Assembly (NCBI GenBank): GCA_963556145.1
Contig: OY744462.1
Span: 4,402,001 to 4,466,000 of the forward strand
Length of the DNA: 64,000 nucleotides
Source of the DNA: Hygrocybe punicea
Taxonomy: Eukaryota > Basidiomycota > Agaricomycetes > Agaricales > Hygrophoraceae
Direction: 5' to 3'
Below the pieces are notes generated by a model that saw only the letters and a program-made list of their open reading frames with translations, had not been told where the DNA came from and did not search any database. This document shows, in pieces, positions 47,340 to 58,381 of the stretch. Each line of letters begins with the position of its first letter. Position 1 is the first letter of the stretch. Position numbers and translations under genes: made by a program.

Positions 47340-48790
47340 GGTACAGTGGTATGAGGTGGAGGTGGGTCAGCCAGTGGAAGCAGAGCATCCAGAATAATCA
47401 AAATAATAACTAATTGGAGGTGGGGATGGCAATCTGAAAGCTGGGGGTAGAGATCTGGAGGGGGGGGTATTAGGAGAAGTGGGGGCAGCGCGAGGCAATG
47501 GGACTGAATGGAGGCGTGATCTCGAGCTCAAATGACCCCAGTGGGTCCCATCCGTGTGTATGTGGCGGGGTTTTGGGATCTGAGGTCTGGGGGTAGAGAT
47601 CTGGGAGGGGGGGGTATGAGGAGAGGTGGGGCAAGCGCGGGCCAACAGGGTGGAACTCACTCACAATGTCGGGCTCAAACGACCCCATGTGGTCATAACC
47701 GTCTGGGTGCGGCAGGAATTGGCGATCCGAGGTCCGGGGGTAGAGATCTGGTAGGGGGGGGTATGAGGGGAGGTGGGGCTAGCGTGGGTCAACGGGGTCG
47801 AAGGAATGCGTGGTGTCACGCTCGTCCGACCCCATTGGGTCCCATCCAACTGTGTGTGGCGGGGATTGGCTGTCCGAGGTCCCGGGGTAGAGATCTGGTA
47901 GGGGGGGTTATGGGGAAAGGTGGGGTCAGCGTGAGGCAACGGGGATGAACGTACCCTCGATTTTGTGCTCAACCGACCCCAATGGGTCCCTTCTAAGTGT
48001 GTACGGCGGGGTTTGGTGTTCCGAGGGCCCGGGGTAGAGATCTGGGAGGGGGGGGTATGGGGAGAGGTGGGGCCAGCGTGGGCCAACGGGGTCGAACGAA
48101 TGCGCGGTTTCGTGCTCGTCCGACCCCATTGGGTCCTATCCAACTGTGTGTGGCGGGGATTGGCCGTCCAAGGTCCCGGGGTAGAGATCTGGTATGGGGG
48201 GTATGGGGAAAGAGGGGGTCAGCGCGAGGCAACGGGGACGAACAAACGCTAGATTGTGTGCTCAACCGACCCCAATGGGTCCCTTCTACGTTTGTACAGC
48301 GGGGATTGGCCGTCCGAGGTCCCGGGGTAGAGATCTGGTAGGGGGGGTATGGGGCAAGAGGGGGTCAGTGCGGGCCAACGGGGATGAACCAACGCACGAT
48401 TTTGTGCTCAATCACTCCCAGTGGGTGCCTTCTGCATGTGTGTGGCGGGGATTGGCCGTCTGAGGTCCCGGGGGAGAGATCTGGTATGGGGTGTATGGGG
48501 AAAGGTGGGGTCAGCGTAGGCAAACGGAGTTGCGGGCACGCACCATTTTGCTGTCAGTCGACCCCATTTGGTCCTATCCAACTGTGTGGGGGGGGGTTTG
48601 GTGATCCGAGGTCCCAGGGTAGAGATTTGGCATGGGGGGCATGAGGAGAGGTGGGGTCAGCGTGGGCAAACGGGGCCACGGGAACTCACCATGTTGGGCC
48701 CAACTGAACCCAATGGGTCCTCTCTCATCGACTGTATCGGGGATTGGCAGTCCGGGGTCCGGGGATGACGATCTAGCATAGCGGAGGTAT
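47340..48790. repeat. 146-147-bp GC-rich satellite-like array, ten units
   Basis: The anchor AGATCTGG (or a variant) recurs at 47451, 47597, 47744, 47891, 48038, 48185, 48331, 48477, 48623 and 48769, so successive units are 146 or 147 bp with no drift. Each unit has GGCGGGGATTGGC, a GTCCGAGGTCCCGGGG block, GGTATGGGGAAAGGTGGGG and GACCCCAATGGGTCC. Because 147 is divisible by three, frames stay open on both strands through adjacent 147-bp units. I read these as by-products, not genes. Confidence 0.9.
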
Positions 48791-49742
48791 GGGGGTTGGA
48801 CTCGGCTTCGCCTCGCAAGGGGACAACTGTGCTCGGCTACGCCTCGCGTGGCAAAACGTGGCTTACGCACGCGAGGTAAGCGAAATAGGCGAGAAAACAT
48901 GGCTCCCACGTGCGCGCCACCTGGCAAACACATGGCTCTGACCCCCCCTCCCCTTCCTTTTAGATTGAAATACAAAGTAATCTAACCATATTGGGTTTGT
49001 TTATTTGTATTTGTTTGTCATATGACCAAGTTGAAACATCACTTACAAATGTCCAGTGATAATATTCATAGAAGAGCATATTATTTGTCTTTATTTATAT
49101 CTATTTGTATTTGTTTACTAAAGCTCAAATAACTCTATATAAACCCAAACATATGATGAAATATGTTATTACAGTATATAATTAGATTTTTTACATGCGA
49201 TGAAGTTTATGATGATCAGTATGAAATTTGGCATATATTATGAAAACTTGCCTTATATGGTTAGACTAGTCACATGCGACTGTCACTATTGTGATTGGCA
49301 CAAAATTTAGTATATACTATGAGAAATTACCTTATATGGTTAGAGCGGTCACATGTGACCGTCACACCTTGCCCGAAATGGTTATATTAGTCAGCAGTTC
49401 AATTTTCAGCTGATTCTGATAAGAATTGAAGTCAGTATGAATATTTTGAATATAATCTCAGAAGGTAGTTTGTCTTTTCTGAGACAACCCATATTTGGAT
49501 GCTTATGTAAGCTTGTCCAAACATGGCTAGAACCACATGTTAATTTCTAGCATATCAAGTAGAATCATACCTCTGACCAAAAATGAAAGTTCCCTACATG
49601 CGATCAACTTTATCAATTAATTATGAACCCTCACTGAACCAGGTCTGATAAAGAACGAGTCTTTTAATAAATTAAAAGAACTCATAACAACCAGAAAGAG
49701 CATGTGAAAGCCTCAAAGGGGAATCCAGCCGCTATGTGGAAG

Positions 49743-51299
49743 TAGGCAATGACATGGGTACGGGTAACCCGCACGGGTTGCGGGTACGGGTACTGCCGGG
49801 TACGGGTCCGGGTTACCTTTTTTGGATCCGGGCAAAACCCGTACCCGTAACCGCAGGTTTTGGCATACCTGCATATCAGCATCAACACAAACAGACACAA
49901 CAACCCAGCCGCAACCACTTACCAACACCATTTTCAAGTGCCCACCACCTCCGCCTGGACGCAAACATCACCCACCAACGGCATCTCCATGTCGACCCAA
50001 ACGGCCCCATCCTCACTGTGACAGCGAGTTCTGCTGTAGACCCGGAATGAGAATCTACGGAAAGTGGTGATCAGCTAAGAAGTGATCAGAGGAGTAAAGT
50101 CTTTCTAAGGTGTCTAGTCGATCCAACCCGAATCCAGGGTTCCAGATCAGAGGGGAAGTGAAGGGAGTGGAGTATGAAGACTAATATGGAGACAATACGA
50201 AGCGAGGACTAAGAAATAGAACTGAAGGGGAGTGATAACCTGTATTTTCTATATATGGTTGTAGTATAAGGGTACATCTTTTATACTACTGGGAGTGATC
50301 CCGTGCTGTAGTAACTATGTACTACAAGCGAAGGCTGTAACTGATAGGAGTGGAGTGGAGTGGAGGAATGCTATGTACTAGGGAGACGGGAAACGTAGAT
50401 ACATGATATATGACTATATACGTAGTGATTCCGGGTCGTTGGGGACATTGCAGTGTGTGTAGGAACGAATCCAGAGGCGGAATCCGGAGCAGAATCGATG
50501 GAGAGGACCGGAATCGGGCGGAATCGACGATACATGAATGGGAATGGATGGGGACGATGTGGGATATGAAGAGGATTCGGGTCCAGACGGCCCGGAGCCT
50601 CTACATCGCGCAAAACCATGTCCCAACATGGTGGACGACGCCCCATAGTGCCCAAACGCGAACCCCCATGCCAAAAACCCAACGGGAGACGCATCACGCG
50701 CCCGCGTCAGCCCCAAACACACCGTCCCTGCTGCAAAACGCATCCGAAAGCGTCTCAAGTCCCACCCCAGCCCCAAACCCCATGCCCGTGCAAGAAAATG
50801 CATTCAAACACGTCCCAGACCATGGTCCCACAACACCCGACCATTTGATGCCCACACAGGCCCCAAAGACTGTGCCCGTGCAACAGAACGTGCCCAAACA
50901 CGCCCAGACCCCGTTCCCCCCAATTACATGCCCACATGCACCCACATCAGCCCAGAATCATGACACCGCCGTCCAGACACCGCAACTGCGAACGCCAAGG
51001 CTCAATGGCATCAAAATGCAGGCTGACACATACGCAAGGTTCGAGACGACGAAGGAGGATGAGAGGAAGGGGAGAATGGGAGATGGTGTGGGGAACGAGG
51101 AGATGGATACGATGGGCGAGAGTCTCTCGCCCACGAGAACCACCCGTCGCCTGGTTCCCAGCCCCCCCCCCACTCCTCGTGTTTGCACAGCGAGAGTCTC
51201 TCGCCCACAAGAACCATCCGCCACCTGGTTCCCAGCCCTCCACTCCTCGTGTTTGCACAGTGCCACGTCAATTGACGTGCATGTCAGCAATGCGAGGTA
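49743..51299. mobile_element. Degenerate element related to the hAT-type element at 60468
   Basis: It opens with TAGGCAATGACATGGGTAC and dense CGGGTA/TACCCG repeats like those at the ends of 60468-62258, and carries the same ~590-bp block (50018-50605). A direct duplication of ~100 bp (CGAGAGTCTCTCGCCCAC) and a hairpin around CGTCAATTGACG occur near its right side. No target duplication was found. A long plus-strand frame (50410-51300) is Pro/Thr-rich low-complexity sequence. Confidence 0.45.
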
Positions 51300-54200
51300 G
51301 ATTTGGGCTGGAACCTGCCTGCCTGTGCAAACAGCAGAGGGCTATCACTATTGGGAACTGTTCATTGATGACAAGTCACACTGGAAAACTGTTGCTTTCC
51401 TCAAGAGAAAGAGTGATGCATTGGCTTCATTCAAGCTGTTCAAGGTGGATGCAGAGAACCAGACAGGAAGGAGAATCCAGTCTACCAGGGTGTAATGCGA
51501 CAGAATAAGCTGAAGGTTTTACTTCACAAGACGGTTTAGAGAAAAGGGCTTAGGTTCTGAAGGCAGTCAATCTTAGAATAAGAGGAAGCAATTGAGTAGC
51601 AAGTGATACGAAATTTAAAGTCTACAGTACAAGCTGAAAGTAGACTACTTATATAGCGTAAGGAAGTGGCTATGTTACTAGGAAAGGGTTCATGGCTATG
51701 CGCCAGAGCATATGGTGTAAAGGGATGAAACGCATAGGAAAGGAGATAGCATACAGCATTTGTCAAATGATACGACTAAGCGGAGGGCAATGGCAGCGCA
51801 TATGTGAAAGGAATGACTAATGATAGCGGAAGAGGAGAGGGAAAGGAAAAAGGAAAAACTAAGCATGTTTAGCTAAGAAATCATAACACAGGGATGACAA
51901 AGGAGGTGAATACATTGGCCATGAATATGTTGACTTCTGTGCCAGTGAGGGAATCAAATTCCAGCACACTGAACCCAATGAACCCCATCAGAATGGAGTT
52001 GCAGAGCATGCCAATCATGATGTAGCTAGTGGTGCTACTGCACTCCTGGTTCAGGCAAAACTCCCTCCCTCCTTCTGGAAGCTACCTGTGGCAGCATTTG
52101 TGCACACCAGCAATAGGACACCTACTTCTGCTTTGGATGGAGAGACACCCTACTATGTCTAGAAATGTAAATGGCCTGACATTTCTTACTTTTGAGTGTT
52201 TGGTTGCTTAGCCTATGTGCTGGTTCACAAGGAAAAGAGAAAAGCACTGCAACCACACTCAAAGAAGTGTATCTTTGTTGGCTATCCAGAAGGTGTGAAA
52301 GCATGGATATTCTGGGACCCAGTAGAAAAGCAGAATATAATCAGTAGTCATGCAGTCTTTGATGAGCGGTGTTTCCCTGGGAACTCTCCCACTGCTATTA
52401 ACCTTGTCTCTGAGCCACCTGTTGTGGAGGCTCCTTCCAAACATCCTGGAGTAGTGCTCCATCAAGAGAGAGATAATGACAATGGTGATGAAGCACCTGC
52501 ACCTGCTGCTGATGATGATCCTGCACCTGGTGTTCCACTTCCTGCTGCTCCTCCAGTAGGTCCTGTTCATAATCCAGCACCTGTTCTTCCACCTCCCAAA
52601 TGCACAAATCCCCCCAGGTCCAGTCGTCCTCAAGGCTCCCTCAATGAATCCATGCTAGAGAGAAAGTACTTCACTCAACCTGTGCCCCCACCACAAACTC
52701 CTCCCCCATCCTCAGCTGCATCTACTCCTGATGCCTCCTGTAAATCCAGCTCCAGCTCCAGCTCCAGCTCCATCAACTCCATCTGTACATAACTCAAGCA
52801 GTGAGGATGAACTCGATCTCCTGCCCAGAGATGAAAGTGATGATGAACTGGAATATGCTGATGCTGTTAGAGCAGGTCTGGCTTATGTCACAGAATGCCA
52901 ACATCATGCCTACTTTACTTGGGATCAAGCAGTTGAATACACATTCAATACCTCTAAGTGGGCATGCAAGACAGTCAACTATGATGGAGAGCCAAACTCC
53001 TATGCTGAAGCAATGTCTCACCCAGAAGAGGAGAGGAAACTCTGGCACAAAGCTGCTCTAGATGAGATTCAGGCCTTGAGTGAGAATGGCACCTTTGATC
53101 TGGTTCAGCTTCCACCTGGCCACAAAGCTATTGGCAGCCACTGGATGTTCAAAGTCAAAAAGAATGCTGATGGATCTATTGAGCATCACAAAGGGAGATT
53201 GGTGGCACAAGGATATTCGCAATGCCCAGGCTTTGATTTCACTGAAACATTTGCTCTTACTCCAAAATGGACTGCTTTACGTGTCATCCTGGCATTGGCT
53301 GCACTTGAGGATCTCCATTTGGAGAGTGTAGACATTTCATCTGCATTTCTCAATGGAACCCTTGAAGAAGAAGTCTATATGCACCAGCCAGAGGGATTTG
53401 TTGAGAAGGGCAATGATTGGGTCTGGCATTTGCAGAAGTCACTCTATGGGCTCAAACAGGCTGGACAATGCTGGCACAAGAAGCTTAATGCTGTCTTGGA
53501 GTCCATGGGCTTCAGGAGGATTGTTTGTGAACATAGCATCTGGATTTATGGCAAGGACGACATGCACATTGTCATTCCAGTCTTTATTGATGACATGACC
53601 ATTGCCTGCAAGTCCAAGGAGAAAATCAATCAGGTCATTGCAGAACTCAAGTTGCACTTCAAGCTTAGAGAACTGGGACCCATGTCATGGCTGTTGGGTG
53701 TTGAAATCATCAGAGACAAATCCAAACACACTCTATCACTTTTTCAGAACTAGTACATTCTCACTCTGCTGGAACACTTTGGACTCTCTGATTGCAACTC
53801 ACTCAGTACTCCCATGGATCCTGGCTTGAAACTCAGCAATGACATGTCTCCTACATCCTCCAAAGACATTGAGGAGATGCGTGCTGTTTCATACCTCCAA
53901 GCAGTCGGTACATTGATGTATCTTGCCACTGCTACTCGTCCTGACATTGCCTATGCTATTGGTGTACTTGCCTGGTTCAACAAGAATCCTGAAATTACCC
54001 ACTGGAAAGCAGCAAAACATCTCTTCCGCTACCTCAAAGGCACTCTTGACCTCAAGCTTACTTATACACCTGACCCCACATCTACTCAATTGTTCACCAC
54101 TTATACCGATGCAGACCATGGTGGCAATCCTGACAATGGATGGTCCACAAGTGGTTATGTGGTGAAGATTGGCACTGGTGCAATCAGCTGGTCAAGCAAG

Positions 54201-54560
54201 CTTCAAGGGATTGTTGCACTGTCAATCACAGAAGCAGAGTATGTTGCATCAACCTCTGCTGGCCAGGACATCCTTTGGTTGTGGAATCTGTTTACAGAAC
54301 TGGGATACACCATCATCACCTCCTCACTACTTCTCATTGACAATCAATCTGCACTATCTGTTGCCAAGAATCCTGAACATCATGGGTGCATGAAACACTT
54401 AGATTTGTGGTTCTACTAGTTGCATGATGAAGTGGAAAAGGACAGCATTAATGTGATGCATGTCAGGACAGATGATATACCTGCAGACATCTTGACTAAA
54501 TCTCTTGGCCAGCCTAAGGTGATTGCTATGGTGGAAATGTTGGGATTGATAAAATTGTAG
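51300..54560 (+). pseudogene. Ty1/copia polyprotein fragment (integrase, reverse transcriptase, RNase H)
   Basis: The integrase core starts near 51305 (YHYWELFIDDKSHW). After a solo LTR insertion it continues (GGEYIGHEYVDFC, EPNEPHQNGVAEH) into the linker. Reverse transcriptase follows (GSHWMFKVK, FALTPKWTALRVILALAA, FLNGTLEEEVYM, SLYGLKQAGQCWHKK and FIDDM in the YVDD position), then RNase H (YTDADHGG, ALSITEAEYVA, DDIPADILTKSL). Stops at 52160-52162 (TAG), 52193-52195 (TGA), 53751-53753 (TAG) and 54417-54419 (TAG), and a frame change near 52735, kill it. Gag and protease are missing. The 5' side is replaced by the degenerate element at 49743. Confidence 0.9.
51491..51888. mobile_element. 398-bp solo LTR, TSD CAGGG, inside the copia integrase
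   Basis: It begins TGTAATGCG, ends TCATAACA, and CAGGG flanks it at 51486-51490 and 51889-51893. Removing it and one CAGGG rejoins the integrase frame at QSTRDDKGGEY. It belongs to a different family from the 1.65-kb LTRs. Confidence 0.92.
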
Positions 54561-54570
54561 AGTTGCCTCA

Positions 54571-54790
54571 TCATGGGGGAGTGTTAGGTTGTGATGAGCC
54601 ACTCTACCACAAGAACTTGGTAGATTTCAAAGATTGTGGCTGATGATTTGTATCTATTTGTCCTAAAGTGGTCAAACCTAGTATAGGGATTACTGTGTAT
54701 CTCCAGTATTCACAGTGATCTCCAACCAGGTAAGTAGAATAGCTTGGTATCACACAATATATTAGTATTCACAGTGACCTCCAACCAGCT
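54571..54790 (+). mobile_element. Copia polypurine tract and start of 3' LTR
   Basis: ATGGGGGAG immediately precedes TGTTAGGTTGTGATGAGC (LTR start at 54582), 20 bp after the stop of the copia frame. The LTR's right end is not clear. Two ATTCACAGTGAYCTCCAACCAG copies lie about 65 bp apart near 54710 and 54770. Confidence 0.7.
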
Positions 54791-55130
54791 CATTTTAATA
54801 AAAACATATTCAATTATACCAATACATGTCCAGTCACATCTCAAATATGTCCAGTCACACCTAAAACACGTTCAATTATGTTAAAACATGTCTAGTCATG
54901 TTAAAACACATCCAGTCACACCAAAAACACGTCCAGTCACATTAAAACACATCTAAAACACATCCAGTCACATTCAGTCACATTAAAAACACATCCAGTC
55001 ACACTCAAAACACATCCTTAAAAACATGTCCAGTCATGCTCAAAACATACCCAGTATGTCAAAACATGTCTCGTCATTGTCAAAACATGTCCAGTTTCAC
55101 CCCAACACATCCAGTTATCACTGGCATTTC
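54791..55130. repeat. Minisatellite of ~20-26-bp units
   Basis: More than ten degenerate copies of AAAACACATCCAGTCACA alternate with TTAAAACATGTCCAGTCA. From there to 55411 I see only loosely repeated AAGCAAAACATYRGACTA blocks and no gene. Confidence 0.8.
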
Positions 55131-55411
55131 AACTCAGTCAATTAAATTATAATGGTATAAGGGTATATGAGTATGGTTTCAGAACTAAGCTTCAGATCAT
55201 AGTATGATGGCTTGACACATTTGTTAGAAAATTTGAAGCAAAACATCAGACTAAACAGTTGCTAGTGTTTGAAGTGTTACTATAACCAACTATTGCATTT
55301 CAAAAACAAGCTTCAGACTACAAGCATTCAGACTAAGGGTTTATAATAAGGGCTTAGGAATTTTAAAGCAAAACATTGGACTATAAGCATTCAGGGTAAA
55401 GGCATATAATA

Positions 55412-55752
55412 TAGTGCTGCCAAAGTTCAGTTCAGAACCGATCCGAACCTGGTTCGAACTCCAAACCGAACTGGAAGTTCGGTTCAGTCCAGCACCTTGG
55501 GCTGAACTGAACCCCAGGTCCAGTTCAGGGTTCAGGCAACCCCCAGGTTGTTTAAACGGTTCACGAGCAGTTCAGAACTGCTGAACCAATGTCCGCAGGC
55601 ATGTATATTTTGCTCACACGAAAGTTGTACTCACATGCTGATTTCGGCAAATTTCCGTTTTAGTCACCAAGGTTTAGTCACCCCAACAAATCACCACAAG
55701 AGTGACACTTGAATGCAAGCATTTGAGGTAAATCGGTAAGTTTTTTACTTTT
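55412..55752 (+). mobile_element. Left end of a hAT-type element (X1), cut by the gap
   Basis: It begins TAGTGCTGCCAAAGTTCAG after ATATAATA. Its ~340 bp match the complement of 58052-58381, the right end of the related element at 57104. The rest lies in the scaffold gap. Confidence 0.7.
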
Positions 55753-55852
55753 NNNNNNNNNNNNNNNNNNNNNNNNNNNNNNNNNNNNNNNNNNNNNNNN
55801 NNNNNNNNNNNNNNNNNNNNNNNNNNNNNNNNNNNNNNNNNNNNNNNNNNNN
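55753..55852. other. Scaffold gap (100 N)
   Basis: A run of exactly 100 N, the usual placeholder for a gap of unknown size. Order and orientation across it are not proven by the sequence. Confidence 0.99.
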
Positions 55853-55990
55853 ATGGTTGACCTAGTTAGTAGCCTTCCTGATGTAGTAGTCAGTCCAGGA
55901 TCATCCCATCCATCCAGTCCTCCTCTTGAGTCCTGCGTGAGCCCCCGGAGAGGTACCTCGGTACCTCTCCAGCAGCTCAGCAGATCTGCA
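55853..55990. repeat. Dispersed repeat R3, copy 3 fragment
   Basis: ATGGTTGACC through GTAGTAGTCAGTC resembles 31370-31420, with a similar GGAGAGG-containing block downstream. The fragment starts at the gap edge. Confidence 0.45.
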
Positions 55991-56101
55991 TCCGATTCCC
56001 TAGATACTGGTCAGAAGGTTACATGGATAGATAATTATCATGCTTACTGTAGATATCTCAGTTCCATCATAAGGCATAGCAGTTTTCTTTCTATTAAATC
56101 C

Positions 56102-56573
56102 AAGGAAAATCGGTGGCCCAGTTGACTTTTGCCAGGTATGAACAAATAAGACCCAGTCCAAATTTATGGTGGATGTGGAGCAGGCGCCCATCTGAATTGC
56201 GGCAATCCTCTGCAAAGAGCATGTTGAATCTTTTGTTGAACGTTTCATGAGCCGTCTCACCCTCTGTCGTGTGCATAACACTCCAGATTTTGTCATCTTT
56301 TGTTCCTTTAGGAACAAAGAGTGGGAGAGAACTTGAGAGAGAAGTGATGTCCTTAATGAGACCCTTGATCGCAGCAATGGACAACATGCTTGAAATGAGT
56401 GAAGGAGCCGGTGTAAAGGTAAATGTTGGGAAATAGGAACAAGTTCTATATAATGCGAGAGGGATTAGGATATACACAAAGAGGATAAATTGAAGCCATT
56501 GTGGCGAGGTGAACGTGTTTCATGTGGAGTGAAAACCTGTGGACAAAGTGGGCAGTTAGACATTGTGGCCATT
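56102..56573 (-). pseudogene. Fragment of an unclassified agaricomycete protein with a Cys-rich N-terminus
   Basis: The ATG near 56573 gives MSNCPLCPQVFTPHETRSPR, a short Cys box, then after a probable intron a conserved-looking segment (DDKIWSVMHTTEGETAHETF, EDCRNSDGRLLHIHH, LGLICSYLAKVNWATDFPW). It ends abruptly at 56102. It resembles hypothetical proteins common in mushroom genomes. I know no function, and the abrupt end suggests a truncated copy. Confidence 0.45.
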
Positions 56574-57103
56574 GAAGAGGATGCGCAGAAATGCAGAAAC
56601 ACTGATATATTTGTACATATTTCATACAGAAGCTGGTGGCTCAAGCCACCAGCTTCAGCTTTCAGCAATCCTGGGCCGAGCCAAAGCCGGCATTGGGCTG
56701 GCACCTCTGGCCTGGCTTGGCCCAGCCTAAAAGGGCCTGGCTGGGCTCAGCTCCCGGCTTTGGGCCAGGCCATGCACATCACTAATGACATGATATGGAT
56801 GGCATAGTCACCTACCTGTATCTATATCAAGACTTGAGACGTCCTGCATGCCAGTGTTTTTAATGAAACAAGGACCTAGCTGATTTTGAATGTACAAACA
56901 GAACTGGCCTAACTGCACCAACCCATTACACTGTTGCAACTTTGGAGTTGTGTCTTCAGACTTCAACTGGATAGCACAACAAATGTGTAAAGTTAATAGT
57001 AAAAGTACACAAAACACAAAAAGTAGGTATTAAAACTTCTGCAACTAAGGAAACTTGAATAAATCGTGAAAAATAGTGTTATAGCCATAAGCTCTTATTA
57101 TAT

Positions 57104-58381
57104 TAGTGCTACCGAAGTTCAGTTCAGTCCAGTTCAGACCCATTTTGGCTGAACTCTGAACTGAACTCCGGGTTCAGTTCAGGATTTTACGTGAACTGAA
57201 CTTGAACTGCTGTGAACCATTTGGATTTTTTTTTCAGAGCCTGAACCGAGTTCAAGAACGGTTCAGACACTTAATTTTCGTATTATGATGCATTTTACCA
57301 AAAGAAATTACAATATATTACTAGCTATCTAATCTATCGTGGGTTTTTTTCCGCAACCTGTGCCCATACCCATTGCCACCGGTACGGGATTGTGGGGGTT
57401 AATCCACGGGTCCTCAGCCGTGACTGGGTGGTGGTGGGTTTGCGGGTCCTCAGCCATGACCGGGTGGTGTTGGGCACACCACCATCCTCCTGGTTACCTC
57501 ACAGTTGCAGCGCCGATGTCAATTGACGGGGCGGTGCGCATCCGCGAGGTACGTTGGTGGTGGGATGCGCGGTGGCCTTTGTCACGGTCGCACTCGTGGT
57601 TGTGGTTGTGGTTGTGGTTGTGCTAGTGGTTGTGGTTGTGGTCGCTGTGGTCGTTGTGGTGGTCATTGTTGATGTTGTCGTCGTTGTCGTCGTCATATTT
57701 GGAGGGCCGTGGGTTGTCATTGTCGTAGTGGTGGTGGTGGCCGCCATTGTCACCCTTGTCCTCGCTGCCTGTCATCCTCGTCAGTTTGTGTTGTTGGTAC
57801 TGCTCTCGTCATCGTTTGTGTAATTAGTAGCTATGAAAAAAAATGAAAAAAAAACATACCTACTGCAATGGGGGGTGGGTGCACCACCCTCCCGCTGCCC
57901 TTCTCCCCATGTCCCATTGTTGTCCATTGTTGTTGTTGCCGTTGTCTGTTGTTGTTGTTGCCGTTCTCATTGTTGTCGCCGTTGCTGTTGGTGGTTGAGA
58001 GCAAACTGTCATTGACTTATTAATAAAACAAATGATAATAAAAGTAAAAAACTTACCGATTTACCTCAAATGCTTGCATTTGAGTGTCACTCTTGTGGTG
58101 ATTTGTTGGGGTGACTAAACCTTGGTGACTAAAAACGGAAATTTGCCGAAATCAGCATGTGAGTACAACTTTCATGTGAGCAAAATATACATGCCTGCGG
58201 ACATTGGTTCAGCAGTTCTGAACTGCTCGTGAACCGTTTAAACAACCTGGGGGTTGCCTGAACCCTGAACTGGACCTGGGGTTCAGTTCAGCCCAAGGTG
58301 CTGGACTGAACCGAACTTCCGGTTCGGTTCAGAGTTCGAACCGGGTTCGGTTCGGTTCTGAACCGAACTTTGGCAGCACTA
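57104..58381. mobile_element. Non-autonomous hAT-type element X2 (1,278 bp)
   Basis: The ends are TAGTGCTACCGAAGTTCAG and the complement of TAGTGCTGCCAAAGTTCGG, with many GGTTCAGTTCAG-type subterminal repeats. The flanking 8-mers differ: TATTATAT on the left and CATGTTGG on the right. The right flank is inside a copia Gag frame. The centre has a GTGGTT-rich simple repeat (57590-57745) that opens long spurious frames. Confidence 0.7.

Larger units (their letters stand above)
34803..49687 (-). mobile_element. ~14.9-kb Helitron with Rep/helicase gene and internal tandem arrays
   Basis: The 3' end is on the left (complement reads CACTAGACAAG, then T) with a short hairpin upstream. The 5' end is on the right and matches the 5' ends of the non-autonomous copies, including the palindrome CTTTTAATAAATTAAAAG (49661-49678). 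Only ~440 bp at the 3' end and ~500 bp at the 5' end are shared with the non-autonomous copies. Between the 5' end and the gene lie several satellite-like arrays and a solo LTR. If the 5' end is instead at 49648 (TCAGACC on the minus strand), the element would sit exactly between A and T, the canonical Helitron target. Confidence 0.75.

Noticed and set aside
47532..48644. Series of open frames with Gly/Arg/Val-rich repeats on both strands
   Set aside because: The repeat period of 147 is a multiple of three and the unit is GC-rich, so frames stay open without selection.
49760..49860. Telomere-like arrays of CGGGTA/TACCCG
   Set aside because: They are short, occur in both orientations, and sit at the ends of hAT-type elements with target duplications, so they are subterminal repeats rather than telomeric DNA.
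50410..51300. 296-codon plus-strand frame
   Set aside because: It begins in a dispersed repeat, is Pro/Thr-rich, includes an internal duplication and ends at the copia junction; no domain is visible.
57499..57823. Thr-rich (minus) and Val-rich (plus) frames
   Set aside because: They are translations of a GTGGTT/GTCGTT simple repeat inside a non-autonomous element.
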